Below, piece by piece: positions 40,837-49,249 of a stretch of 64,000 nucleotides of DNA (the stretch's first letter is position 1; every line of letters begins with the position of its first letter). The DNA is taken from contig NZ_CP022604.1 of the NCBI RefSeq assembly GCF_002278035.1, forward strand, positions 992,001 through 1,056,000. Direction: 5' to 3'. The position numbers and the translations under genes are program-made. A model generated the notes under the pieces. That model ran no database searches, had not been told where the DNA came from, and saw only the letters and a list, made by a program, of their open reading frames with translations. The DNA is from Ochrobactrum quorumnocens (GTDB lineage: Bacteria > Pseudomonadota > Alphaproteobacteria > Rhizobiales > Rhizobiaceae).

Positions 40837-40870
40837 GGCGGCGGGCAGGTCAAGCCTGTCGGTGAGTTTT
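40837..40870 (+). pseudogene. remnant of a D12 methyltransferase 3' end
   Basis: Plus-strand frame reading DGGGQVKPVGEF and then stop is close to TVGGGQAKPVGEV at the end of the methyltransferase gene at 37083-37919. The DNA match is about 30 bp. It lies between the integrase and the ParB-like gene, on the far side of the AT-rich cargo pair. It could mark the border of an insertion or replacement. The match is short. Confidence 0.35.
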
Positions 40871-40881
40871 AAGCCAATGCT

Positions 40882-42114
40882 TTAGCTCATCTGACACTCA
40901 ATTTCCTCTGAAATGGTGTCAGCGGCTGCCACAAGAACGGTATCGAGACGGTGAGTGTACCGGCTTGTTGTGCCGCTTCCTGCGTGTCCGATTATGGCTC
41001 CGATGGTGTTATCGGAATAATTTAGATCGGCAGCGATAGACGCATAACTGTGGCGAAGTGTATGAGCGGTGACGCCTATCAACCCGGCCATAGTCATGAT
41101 TTTTTCAATCAAATCATCCAGTGAGCCGATATGATCAGATGGATTTCTTATGCCGGGTAGTACCCATCCGGTTGTTATGTCAGACCTGATTTCTTTCAAT
41201 ACTTCAACTGCAGCCTTTCCGATCGGTCTGACAGAAGCGCCTGTTTTACTGTCGCCAAGTCGAAAGCATTGTTCATCAAGACTGACTTCTTCCCATCGGA
41301 GCTTGACGATTTCGCCCAGGCGACAGCCTGTGAGCAAGAGTAGCTTAGTGCCGATTATGCCCTGCCATGCGACGGCGTCAGCGTTGCTCAGTGCCTTGCC
41401 GATGGCTTTAAACTCGCTGGCGACCAGTCGCCTTTCTCGGCGTTTGTCGGCTGGTCTTTTAACCCCTTGCGCCGGATTAAATTCAATAATGCCTTCTGAC
41501 ACGGCATAAGAGAGGATGCCGCCTAGTAGACCTACTGTGCGAGCGGCAGTTCCTGCGCCACCTGAAACCACAATTTTCCCTCTCGCTTTATCAGACTTTC
41601 CTTCGAAAGCTGTCTTGCCAACTGTTACATCTCTGATGAATTTGGATATGTCAGATCTCTTCAGGTCAATGACAAGAGATTTACCGAGAAGCGGTTTGAT
41701 GTGGCGCTCGATCCGGCCTGTATCCGTATCTAGAGTCGATGACTTTTTGGGTTTACCGGACCGACCAAGAATTAAGCCCTTCTTGGCAGCCTTCAGATAA
41801 TTGTCGCATAGATCTGTCACCGTCAGCGAGCTGCGCCGTGTTTGTCTCTCAAGCAGTGGATCTTCTTTTTGCAAAACAATCCCGCCAAGTGTTTCGATGG
41901 CAAGTTTGCGGGCTTGCTCGGTCGTGATACTCCCGTGCCGACCAATTGTCATACGGCGCCGCTTGCCTTCAGGCGTGCGATAATCGACGAAATATGTCTT
42001 TGATCCAGCCGGATTGACGAATAAACCGAAGCCTTTAAGATCGCTATCCCAGACCGTATATTGCTTCTCACGCGGATCTGCGCGATCCACAATCGTTTTT
42101 GTAAGCTTCGCCAT
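40882..42114 (-). CDS. int: phage tyrosine integrase
   Basis: 410 residues. N-terminal DUF4102-like arm-binding domain (KQYTVWDSDLKGFGLFVNPA), a core-binding region, and the catalytic domain with Arg in TGCRLGEIVKLRW, Lys in GDSKTGASVRPI, HTLRHSYAS (His-x-x-Arg), GHAG and a Tyr in SRYTH. It recombines the attachment site at 42287-42331, lying 173 bp from it and pointing into the prophage. Normal length and complete motifs, so likely active. Confidence 0.93.
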   Translation of the reverse strand: MAKLTKTIVDRADPREKQYTVWDSDLKGFGLFVNPAGSKTYFVDYRTPEGKRRRMTIGRHGSITTEQARKLAIETLGGIVLQKEDPLLERQTRRSSLTVTDLCDNYLKAAKKGLILGRSGKPKKSSTLDTDTGRIERHIKPLLGKSLVIDLKRSDISKFIRDVTVGKTAFEGKSDKARGKIVVSGGAGTAARTVGLLGGILSYAVSEGIIEFNPAQGVKRPADKRRERRLVASEFKAIGKALSNADAVAWQGIIGTKLLLLTGCRLGEIVKLRWEEVSLDEQCFRLGDSKTGASVRPIGKAAVEVLKEIRSDITTGWVLPGIRNPSDHIGSLDDLIEKIMTMAGLIGVTAHTLRHSYASIAADLNYSDNTIGAIIGHAGSGTTSRYTHRLDTVLVAAADTISEEIECQMS

Positions 42115-42286
42115 TTCACCCCTGCCTTAGCGATTCTACTCACTGAATACTCACCATGAAAATGGAAAAACGTGAAGGTGCCCGGAAACAGGTTACGGCA
42201 TGTTACGGTTGCAAGTCATTGAAAACGATGGAAGAAAGAGTGATAAAGAAATTTTGCGAAGCTAAGAGAAATCGTTTCCGTATGCT

Positions 42287-42331
42287 CTCCGAAGGCAGAG
42301 GTCACAGGTTCGAATCCTGTCGGGTGCGCCA
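42287..42331 (+). other. attR: 3' half of tRNA-Arg(CCG)
   Basis: 45 bp from the anticodon loop CTCCGAA through stem GGCAG, the T arm ACAGGTTCGAATCCTGT and acceptor CGGGTGC to CCA. It has no 5' half: bases before 42287 do not fold into a D arm. This is the copy left at the right end by integration into tRNA-Arg(CCG). Host DNA starts at 42332. The intact tRNA should be left of base 1. Confidence 0.85.
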
Positions 42332-42557
42332 TGAAATCAATGACTTATAATTGCTTCTGCCACTGCTCACAGGTTCAGGTAAACCTAAAATTTTGAGGTA
42401 GAAGCCGCGCTATTCGTGAAGAATCACGACAATTCCAGCTATTTATAGGTGCTATTTAAGTGTCCTACGTTGTTTATCGTTAATGACGAGGGCAGCCGCC
42501 TTGTCTCGTTCCAAGACTCACGATCTATTACGCAGAAATTATACAGGACAAGGTGAT
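42332..42557. other. host intergenic region after attR
   Basis: 226 bp from the attR end to the first host gene. AT-rich. An upstream extension of the next gene's frame exists from 42483, but no ribosome site supports it. No other feature seen. Confidence 0.5.
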
Positions 42558-42944
42558 ATGGCTCAAAAAAATGCAGTTAAAGCTCCAGCTATGATGGCTG
42601 TTGCAGGAGTAATATTCTTAATTGGTGGCTTTTATCTCCAGTTTAGCGCGTCAGGGGTTTCTTCGGCTGATCAGATGCGTTGTGAGCAGAATGTCAAAAA
42701 TCTCTACAAAGACAGTGCCGAGGCGCAACAAACACTCACGCCAACATGCAATGAGCCAGGCGTTGTTGCCATGATGGATGCAAAGGCAAACGGATCAGGC
42801 GCATTCGACGCAGCGGCAGCAATAGCTTCGGCTAATCAGTCTGAAATCGGTTCAGGCGCTTTGGGTTATGGGCTCATGGGCGTGGGCATCGCACTTTTGA
42901 TTTCAGGACTTTTTGGCCTGTCTCGCGCTAGAAAGCTTGGCTAA
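42558..42944 (+). CDS. membrane protein, two helices
   Basis: 128 residues from the ATG at 42558, with AAGGTG upstream. N-terminal transmembrane helix MMAVAGVIFLIGGFYLQFSA, a loop with two Cys residues (DQMRCEQNVKN, LTPTCNEPG), and a C-terminal helix GYGLMGVGIALLISGLFGLS. The loop would be periplasmic with a possible disulfide. No family recognised. First host gene to the right of the prophage. Confidence 0.6.
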   Translation: MAQKNAVKAPAMMAVAGVIFLIGGFYLQFSASGVSSADQMRCEQNVKNLYKDSAEAQQTLTPTCNEPGVVAMMDAKANGSGAFDAAAAIASANQSEIGSGALGYGLMGVGIALLISGLFGLSRARKLG

Positions 42945-43084
42945 AATCTATCAATAAATGCCAGCTGCACTTGAAGTCGGCATTTGACCGCTGACTGTCA
43001 GGCGAGGCGGGTATGCGCAAAACGGGTTCCTGCCTTGGTTTGAATGTGCTTAAAGAAGGCACGAAGTTTATACAGGAGCTAAAT

Positions 43085-43528
43085 GTGCATTCTTTCGGCA
43101 AGGTAGCCATAGCCAGTGCGATTGCTATTCTGATGGTTTCTCCTGCACTTGCGGATGCAAAGACGGATTCACTTCAACTCAGGAAATCCGTAGTTGAAGG
43201 GTTGTTTACCTATATCGAACTGGGTGAGAATTCTGACGGGCGTTCGAAGGCGCTCGGCATTGCGATGGAAGAGAAGGTGCAGGTACCTGTTGCCAAAGCA
43301 CAGTATGAATGGCAGGAAATTGCGAAGAATAGCTCCGATGCTGGCGCATATGAGGCGTATAAGATGTGCGATACAGCAGCCAGTTCGCTTCAGAATATTG
43401 TGAAGATCATTGCGGGTTACATCAAAAGCGACAGCACTCAAGAGCCGGAATATGATTCCGCTCTGACCAAACTGGGTGCTGATCTTACCGAGTGCGAAAA
43501 GGCGCTCGATGTGCAGCTGACCTTCTAA
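43085..43528 (+). CDS. secreted hypothetical protein
   Basis: 147 residues from a GTG at 43085 with AGGAG upstream. Signal peptide VHSFGKVAIASAIAILMVSP with cleavage after ALADA. The mature part is helical (SVVEGLFTYIELGENSDG) with two Cys residues, YKMCDTAASS and LTECEKALD, which could pair. A periplasmic role is likely and the function unknown. Converges with the gene at 43589. Confidence 0.6.
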   Translation: MHSFGKVAIASAIAILMVSPALADAKTDSLQLRKSVVEGLFTYIELGENSDGRSKALGIAMEEKVQVPVAKAQYEWQEIAKNSSDAGAYEAYKMCDTAASSLQNIVKIIAGYIKSDSTQEPEYDSALTKLGADLTECEKALDVQLTF

Positions 43529-43552
43529 TCATTGATACAAGATATATTGGTA

Positions 43553-43577
43553 GCGGCGCTCGAATTGCGAACGCCGC
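43553..43577. terminator. terminator between convergent genes
   Basis: GCGGCG (43553-43558) with CGCCGC (43572-43577), followed by CATTTAAAAAATT. Lies in the 60-bp gap between two convergent small secreted-protein genes. Confidence 0.6.
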
Positions 43578-43588
43578 CATTTAAAAAA

Positions 43589-43834
43589 TTATTTCAGGTC
43601 AGCGAGAATATCGTCATAGACCTTGCAGGCGCTTTCAGGATCTGTTGTGAGCTGCGACTGCGCACCGGAAAGCTTCTGTGCTACTTCGGACGCTTTCTGT
43701 GGATCCTTGGCAGCGAGTTCCTGCATCTTCGTGGCAAACTCTGTTGCCTTTGCACTTACTTCTTCAGCTGTGCAAGCGAGCGAAGGTGAAGCAGCGGCCA
43801 TTACAACAGTGATGGCAAGAAGGTATGCTTTCAT
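43589..43834 (-). CDS. small secreted protein, 81 residues
   Basis: Start at ATG 43832-43834 with GAGGAA upstream. Signal peptide MKAYLLAITVVMAAASPSLA, then CTAEEVSAKATEFATKMQEL, a helical mature part with a second Cys (PESACKVYDDI). The two Cys residues at either end may pair in the periplasm. Similar small proteins occur in Brucella-group genomes in my memory. Function unknown. Confidence 0.65.
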   Translation of the reverse strand: MKAYLLAITVVMAAASPSLACTAEEVSAKATEFATKMQELAAKDPQKASEVAQKLSGAQSQLTTDPESACKVYDDILADLK

Positions 43835-44139
43835 TGTTCGTTCCTCGTGACTAGTCAAAGTTATATTAGACAATCCCGTATAATGGCCTGAATATAAAAG
43901 TGAAATAAGCTGAAAATCACATAGTATGTGCGAGATTAACAATAAACCTGCGATCATCCATCGGGATGCGCTATGAGGGCTGTGCGAATATTCGGATACC
44001 TCAATATCCACCAGAATGAGAGTAAATCTAAATAGATCAAAATAATTGTCGATACTCGACTATTCAGCTTTGTTTCGTTTTTAATATCTGACTTTTGCGC
44101 TTATTGAGCATCTATTAATTAAGCGTATGAGGAGATGAT
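43835..44139. other. intergenic region, divergent promoters expected
   Basis: 305 bp between divergent genes, AT-rich. It should hold promoters for the small secreted protein (leftward) and the SPFH protein (rightward). I see no clear -35/-10 pair, repeat or RNA structure in it. Confidence 0.4.
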
Positions 44140-45027
44140 ATGCGTCATATTCCAACAGCTATTGCCGGTTTTATTGGCTTAGCCATTTTGAGTGTCATTC
44201 TAGGGTCCTGGTATACTGTCGATGAAGGTGAACGAGGCGTTATTCTCCGTTATGGAGCAGTTGCTGGCGTTGCCCAGCCGGGACTTGGCTTCAAGATTCC
44301 CGTGATTGACTCCGTAGTCCGGGTTTCTGTGCAGTCCAAGGCCGCAATTTATAATGGTATGGAAGCTTATAGCCGGGATCAGCAGCCTGCCACGATGAAC
44401 CTTTCGGTAAATTACCGTATTCCGCCAGATCGTGTGGAAGAAGTCTATGCCACCTATGGCGGCGAAGATGGGCTCTTGTCTCGTCTGGTGGAGCGTCGCG
44501 TATTTGAAGAAAGTAAAACGGTTTTTGGTCGCTTTGCTGCCATGACGGCTATCCAGGAACGTGGTCGGCTTAATCAGGAAATCGCAGATGCGATCCAGAA
44601 GAGTGTGAGCGGCCCAGTCATTATCGACAGCGTACAGATCGAAAACATCGATTTTTCTGATGCATATGAAGCAAGCATTGAGCAGCGTATGCTGGCCGAA
44701 GTGGAAGTTCAGCGCCTTCGCCAGAATGCTGAGCGTGAAAAAGTACAGGCAGAAATCACCGTTACGCAGGCCAATGCGCAGGCAGATGCACGGCGTGCCG
44801 ATGCTCAAGCACAGGCTGATTCCGTACGTTTGCAAGCACAGGCCGATGCAGAAGCAATTCGCTTGAAGGGTGACGCAGAGGCGCAGGCTATCAAAGCACG
44901 CGGTGATGCATTGCGGGACAATCCAGGTCTGGTGTCTCTAACGCAAGCTGAGCGGTGGAATGGCCAGCTACCGACGACCATGCTGCCGAACGGTTCAATC
45001 CCTATGCTGAATATCACGCAAGAATAA
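44140..45027 (+). CDS. SPFH/prohibitin-family membrane protein
   Basis: 295 residues. N-terminal helix AIAGFIGLAILSVILGSWYT, then the SPFH domain (VDEGERGVILRYGAV, PGLGFKIPVIDSVV), and a long Ala/Gln/Arg-rich coiled coil (QANAQADARRADAQAQADSV). Prohibitins form large membrane rings that act on proteases and membrane organisation. GAGGAG precedes the ATG. It is not next to an hflK-like gene, so it is a lone prohibitin-type protein. Terminator at 45046-45071. Confidence 0.88.
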   Translation: MRHIPTAIAGFIGLAILSVILGSWYTVDEGERGVILRYGAVAGVAQPGLGFKIPVIDSVVRVSVQSKAAIYNGMEAYSRDQQPATMNLSVNYRIPPDRVEEVYATYGGEDGLLSRLVERRVFEESKTVFGRFAAMTAIQERGRLNQEIADAIQKSVSGPVIIDSVQIENIDFSDAYEASIEQRMLAEVEVQRLRQNAEREKVQAEITVTQANAQADARRADAQAQADSVRLQAQADAEAIRLKGDAEAQAIKARGDALRDNPGLVSLTQAERWNGQLPTTMLPNGSIPMLNITQE

Positions 45028-45045
45028 TTCGACATTTGATACGTT

Positions 45046-45071
45046 GGCGGGTCGAAAGGCCCGCCATTTTT
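45046..45071 (+). terminator. terminator after SPFH gene
   Basis: GGCGGG (45046-45051) with CCCGCC (45060-45065), followed by ATTTTT. It lies 19 bp beyond the stop. Confidence 0.8.
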
Positions 45072-45192
45072 GCGAACATAAGCCAACGGGAACGCGCGAA
45101 TCGGAAGCTTCACGTTCACATTATCTAATTAATCTATATGGCTAATAATAAACGAAACTTTGTTTCCAAACATTCTTCTCTTGAGAGAAGAA

Positions 45193-45269
45193 TGGCGCGA
45201 GTGACGGGGCTCGAACCCGCGACCTCCGGCGTGACAGGCCGGCACTCTAACCAACTGAGCTACACCCGC
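45193..45269 (-). tRNA. tRNA-Asp(GTC)
   Basis: 77 nt including CCA. Acceptor GCGGGTG with CACTCGC, D arm GCTCAGTTGGTTAGAG, anticodon loop CTGTCAC (GTC), T arm GCGGGTTCGAGCCCCGT. All stems form and the gene looks functional. Confidence 0.93.
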
Positions 45270-45503
45270 GCATTGTTCTGATGTTTTTCAATCAGGAACG
45301 CTGCTCATGTATTCGGGAAGTGGAGCAGCGTCAATCGTTTCTACGCTTAAGACCATAAAAAAGTTCGGATAATTCTAATTTAGGTCTGCATTTGTGGAAA
45401 ACACCTGAAATCCGCTCCCTCAGGTCATGGGTAAATGATCATCTGGTACTGAATTTAAGTAAAAGCGGCACCCCAAAGTGTGTGCCGCAAATGAGATTCG
45501 CTG

Positions 45504-45743
45504 TTACTTGACGGATTCGCCGGTCTTAGGATCGATTTTGATTTCGACCTTCGCGCCATTCTTCATGAAATATTCGATTTCATAATAGCCGCGATCATTC
45601 CAATCGACTTCATCGATGTATTGCACATCGGCGGTCTGTTCGATCTTGGCAATGATTTCAGAGAGCTTTGCACCCTCTGGAGCCGCGGCGAAAGCGCCGG
45701 CAGAAGTTGCTGTGAGAAGAATGGCTGCGAGCATGGTGCGCAT
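45504..45743 (-). CDS. PepSY-domain secreted protein
   Basis: 79 residues from the ATG at 45741-45743. Signal peptide MRTMLAAILLTATSAGAFAA, then LSEIIAKIEQTADVQYIDEV and YYEIEYFMKNGAKVEIKIDP, the strand-helix pattern of short PepSY_2 domains ending in DPKTGE. Such proteins are periplasmic, perhaps protease inhibitors or sensors. A longer frame starts upstream but lacks a signal peptide. Confidence 0.75.
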   Translation of the reverse strand: MRTMLAAILLTATSAGAFAAAPEGAKLSEIIAKIEQTADVQYIDEVDWNDRGYYEIEYFMKNGAKVEIKIDPKTGESVK

Positions 45744-45822
45744 GAAGAACTCCCTTCGATTGATATAGTTTCTAGGTAAGGCCTGAAACGCACATATCAA
45801 GGTGGTGCTTCGCCAAAGACTC

Positions 45823-45909
45823 TTATTGCCACGAGCCAAAGTGTGTCTGCAGAAAGCAGCCAAACACGAGGAAGGCCAATATGGCCAGGGCGATCAAGAG
45901 TATTTTCAT
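45823..45909 (-). CDS. 28-residue hydrophobic peptide
   Basis: MKILLIALAILAFLVFGCFL followed by QTHFGSWQ. One transmembrane segment or a very small lipoprotein (VFGC). It lies 80 bp upstream of the PepSY gene on the same strand. The ribosome site is only GGA. Low certainty. Confidence 0.4.
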   Translation of the reverse strand: MKILLIALAILAFLVFGCFLQTHFGSWQ

Positions 45910-46001
45910 TTTTTGATCATCCGCATTGTTCAGATCACATACAAGAAAACTGTATGTGATCTGAACCTGTCAGATTGATCGGTTTCAGGAAATGATTTCG
46001 A

Positions 46002-46388
46002 TCAACGGTTACGATTATCGACCGAAAATGCGCCAGCACCGGTCGCCACCAGTGTCAGGAATACGAAGCAGAAAAGAATGGCTGCATCGCCGCCATTGGC
46101 GACAGGGAAGAAGCTCTTTGGGAAGTGTGCCATGAAATATGCAAAGGCCATATGGCCTGAAAGAATAAAGGCGACGGGACGTGTGAACCAGCCCAGGAAA
46201 ATCAACGCGCCGCCAACAATTTCCAGAAGCGCCGATGCAAGCTGAATAGCAGACAAGCTGTCAGGGCCCGCGATTGGGAAGCTGAACGCTTTCTGTGTCC
46301 CGTGCTCAAAATAGAGCAGCGCTGTCACGATACGTAGGATGCCAATAGCATAGGGTTGATATTTATTGAGCGAGCTTGGTTCTGCCAT
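46002..46388 (-). CDS. DoxX-family membrane protein
   Basis: 128 residues from the ATG at 46386-46388, with GGAG upstream. Four hydrophobic segments: IGILRIVTALLYFEHGTQKA, IQLASALLEIVGGALIFLGW, PVAFILSGHMAFAYFM and ILFCFVFLTLVATGAGAF. DoxX family. Such proteins are linked to redox or thiol stress. Unlinked to other known genes here. Confidence 0.85.
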   Translation of the reverse strand: MAEPSSLNKYQPYAIGILRIVTALLYFEHGTQKAFSFPIAGPDSLSAIQLASALLEIVGGALIFLGWFTRPVAFILSGHMAFAYFMAHFPKSFFPVANGGDAAILFCFVFLTLVATGAGAFSVDNRNR

Positions 46389-46487
46389 CAGTTTCTCCAA
46401 ATATGAGTTTTAAATTCAACAAACTCATGAAGCCAGAAATGTGGGAAAATGCAAGCAGTCGCTAATTTTTAATCCGCGCAAACCTAT

Positions 46488-46787
46488 CTAGCGACAGCGA
46501 GATTGACCGAGTTTCACCTCAAACTGGCGAGGTCCAACCGTTCCATTTTTCATCGGTTTGGGGACAATATTCGCTCTGAGAGAACAAGGTCCGGCAATGA
46601 TCTGATATTGATCTTCCTTCTGATAGATCACTTTGCTTATCGGATACTGCGGAAGCGCGGCTGCGGCGGCCTCAATGACAGCGGTTAGCTCTTTTGCACG
46701 TTGATAGTTCGGAGCAAGTGCTGCTTGTGAACTGGTGGTGATGAGAAGCAGGGAGAGAGTGCCGAGAGCTAATTTCAGTCGCGCCAT
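46488..46787 (-). CDS. secreted hypothetical protein
   Basis: 99 residues with signal peptide ARLKLALGTLSLLLITTSSQ, cleaved near AALA. The mature part has helix KELTAVIEAAAAALPQYPIS and strands with two Cys residues (AGPCSLRAN, SRCR at the end). Probably periplasmic. GGAGAA before the ATG. No family recognised. Confidence 0.6.
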   Translation of the reverse strand: MARLKLALGTLSLLLITTSSQAALAPNYQRAKELTAVIEAAAAALPQYPISKVIYQKEDQYQIIAGPCSLRANIVPKPMKNGTVGPRQFEVKLGQSRCR

Positions 46788-46865
46788 GGTGTTCTCCGTC
46801 TATAACAGCATAAAAATAAATGGAGCGGGTAGCGGGAATCGAACCCGCGCATTCAGCTTGGGAAG

Positions 46866-47665
46866 CTAGGCCGTGTGGACGGATTTGATTAAGATGAAAG
46901 CAGAAGCGATTGCGACGATGGATCGGAAGTTTCTTGCTGTTTTCTCGCAGCGTAATGCGACACGTTTGAACCGTTTGAGCTTCCCCATCATTTGTTCGAT
47001 ACGTGCGCGACCTCGATAAAGCGCCGTGGCAAAATGCTTCGGAATATTACGCCTGTTTGATCTGTAAGGGATCACAGGGATAGCGCCAGCCTTTCGCGCA
47101 ATCTCTCGATTAACGTCGCTATCATAGCCTTTGTCAGCAATGATAGCGCGGTGCCTGACTTGAGGGCCCGTGTCCATGAGGCTTTCAAACTGTTTGCTAT
47201 CGGAGGCTTCGCCTCCGGTCAGTTCAAAGCCAAGGGGCTGACCATTTCGGTCGGTTTTCAGATGGATTTTGGTTCCGAACCCTCCACGAGACCGGCCGAG
47301 CGCTTGACCTTCCTGCCCCCTTTAGCGCCTGCTGCAGATACATGGGCGCGAATGACGGTGCTGTCGAACATAGCGATAAGATGAGCGCTTTCATCAAGCC
47401 CAGCCAAAATGGAAAAATAGTCCTCGAAAACACCTGCTTTACCTAAACGGTCAAAACGCTTCCATACGCTGTTCCAGTTACCAAACCGCTCAGGCAAAGC
47501 CCGCCATGAGATGTTGTGAAGGGTGAAATAATGCAACGCCTCAAGGAATAGGCGGTCATTTTTAGCTTTCGCGCCAACGGCTGGCAGACAAGTCCGAAAA
47601 ACCTCAAGTGCCAGTTCATAGTCATTTTCTGTCATCTTGGTGCACATTACTGACCTCCAAATCAC
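46866..47665 (-). CDS. IS5-family transposase in two frames
   Basis: OrfA (47258-47665) carries the N-terminal part with the first catalytic Asp in MFDSTVIRAH. OrfB (from about 47325 to 46866) carries IADKGYDSD with the second Asp and a Glu in RARIEQMMGKLKRFKR. The -1 frame is open from a run of A3G5 (minus strand, 47323-47316), giving a fusion of about 266 residues. This is the frameshift style of IS427-type IS5 elements. The stop TAG at 46868-46866 lies in the target flank. All DDE residues are present. Confidence 0.8.
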
Positions 47666-47743
47666 GTCAGCAATATGTGAATCACGTCGAGAGAAAGTCT
47701 GGAACCGGAAAACTTATACCTGAGTCAATTCGTCCACACGGCG
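46870..47743 (-). mobile_element. IS5-family (IS427-like) insertion sequence
   Basis: About 874 bp, with inverted ends GCCGTGTGGACG (46870-46881) and CGTCCACACGGC (47731-47742). Both flanks carry TAG (46867-46869 and 47744-47746), consistent with a 3-bp target duplication. It interrupts tRNA-Gly(CCC). The identity of the ends and intact DDE residues suggest a recent insertion. Confidence 0.85.
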
Positions 47744-47965
47744 TAGCAGGCTACCATTACATCATACCCGCCCAGTATAACCTATCCTAGCAAGACGCAG
47801 GTCAGCACGCCAGTGCTGTTGGAATACTAGCGCCGCAATCTTATCTTTATCGGTTCCAATCATTAATAGGCGTAAGAAGATTTCATCGCGGTTCCCATTG
47901 ATATCCGTAAATCCGTCGCCATTTGCGGTACTCAATATTTAAACCGAAATTTCCAACAGGTACCT

Positions 47966-48853
47966 ATGGCCACATCTTCCAAGCGCCGAGCATTGCTGAT
48001 CGTCAATCCAAAAGCCCGCAACGGCAAAGGGTTCAATGCCGACATGCGCGGGATACTCGAGCGCGGCGGCATTTCTCTCATTGAGAAGACTGCGAAGGGG
48101 GCTGAAACCATTTCTGATGTCATCCGTTCCAATAGCGAAGTCGATTTGGTGATTGTCGGTGGCGGCGACGGTACATTGAACGCAGCCGCACCTGGCCTCG
48201 TCGAAACGAAGGTGCCGCTTGCCATATTGCCGCTTGGCACGGCGAACGACTTTGCTCGCACAATCGGCATTCCCGCCGACCCCACAGAAGCCACGCGGCA
48301 GCTGCTCACTTATGAACAGCATCCCATCGATCTTGGTGAAGTGAATGGCCACCTCTATTTCAATGTGGCGAGCATCGGCTTTAGTGCTGAACTCGCGCAG
48401 AAACTGAGTGCTGAGGCCAAGAAAAAGTGGGGTAAACTCGGCTACGCCATTGCGGCTGGCCGTATTCTGATGCGTTCAGAGTTGTTCACTGCCTATCTCG
48501 AACATGATGGCATTACAGAGCAGATAAAGACGCTGCAAGTTTCGGTCGGAAATGGCAAGTTTTACGGCGGCGGCATGGCCGTCGAAAAAGATGCAGCCAT
48601 AGACGACGGCAAGCTCGACTTTTATAGCCTCGAAGTTGACCATTGGTGGAAATTGTTGCGTCTGTTACCCAGTTTGCGTCAGGGAACACAGTCAAAGTGG
48701 GACGACGTTCGTGCATTTCCCACGACTGAAGTTATCATTCGCACCAAGAAGCCAAGGCCAGTAAACACAGACGGTGAACTTTCAACCTGGACCCCAGCTC
48801 ACTTTCGCTTGCATCGTGAAGCGGTCAACGCTTACAGGCCATTCTCATTCTGA
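47966..48853 (+). CDS. diacylglycerol/lipid kinase family protein (YegS-like)
   Basis: 295 residues. RRALLIVNPKARNGKG, VDLVIVGGGDGTLNAAAPGL (the GGDGT nucleotide motif), LPLGTANDFARTIGI and a C-terminal NTDGEL. The family phosphorylates diacylglycerol, sphingosine or related lipids with ATP at the membrane. Single gene, with a terminator hairpin right after it. Confidence 0.9.
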   Translation: MATSSKRRALLIVNPKARNGKGFNADMRGILERGGISLIEKTAKGAETISDVIRSNSEVDLVIVGGGDGTLNAAAPGLVETKVPLAILPLGTANDFARTIGIPADPTEATRQLLTYEQHPIDLGEVNGHLYFNVASIGFSAELAQKLSAEAKKKWGKLGYAIAAGRILMRSELFTAYLEHDGITEQIKTLQVSVGNGKFYGGGMAVEKDAAIDDGKLDFYSLEVDHWWKLLRLLPSLRQGTQSKWDDVRAFPTTEVIIRTKKPRPVNTDGELSTWTPAHFRLHREAVNAYRPFSF

Positions 48854-48861
48854 TAAAAAAT

Positions 48862-48885
48862 GGCCCGCTCTTTAAAGAACGGGCC
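48862..48885. terminator. bidirectional terminator
   Basis: GGCCCG (48862-48867) with CGGGCC (48880-48885) and further pairing TCTT/AAGA inside. A6 on the left gives a T-run for the minus strand. It separates the lipid kinase from the small minus-strand gene. Confidence 0.75.
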
Positions 48886-48965
48886 CAATTCATGACGTTA
48901 GGTGACTGGCTCGGAGGTCATAAGAGCCATAGATGAAACGGGCGAGGAGCCCAATCGTTCCATCA

Positions 48966-49043
48966 TCAGAAGAAAAAGTACCAGATAAACAGAACAGCGA
49001 TGAATGGTACGCCGAGAAGCCAAAGGATTAGTGCACGGAACAT
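48966..49043 (-). CDS. 25-residue membrane peptide
   Basis: MFRALILWLLGVPFIAVLFI then WYFFF. A strong AAGGAGAG lies 6 bp before the ATG. One transmembrane helix. Similar small membrane peptides are found across Rhizobiales. The terminator at 48862-48885 follows. Function unknown. Confidence 0.6.
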   Translation of the reverse strand: MFRALILWLLGVPFIAVLFIWYFFF

Positions 49044-49249
49044 ATTGTCTCTCCTTCATGTTGTAATTTCAACGATCTGGCAGGAAATTGGTTCCCATAA
49101 TGATTATGTTCACAACTGCTTCGGTTCGACTCATTTCAGGGGATTTGCAAAAACTTTAATGATCCGTCAATAATTCAGTGACATCACTAATTTCTAAAAG
49201 ATACGATCGGCCTTACGGTCATAGTTAGTGTATTGCGGGCGTGTGGCGT

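Larger units (their letters stand above)
46821..47771 (-). pseudogene. tRNA-Gly(CCC) split by an insertion sequence
   Basis: The 3' half (46821-46869) and the 5' part (47744-47771) are separated by the IS. Joined through one copy of CTA they give 74 nt with CCA: acceptor GCGGGTA with TACCCGC, D arm, anticodon loop TTCCCAA (CCC), T arm GCGGGTTCGATTCCCGC. The break is at the 5' side of the anticodon stem, so the tRNA cannot be made. GGG codons would then depend on tRNA-Gly(UCC). Confidence 0.85.
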
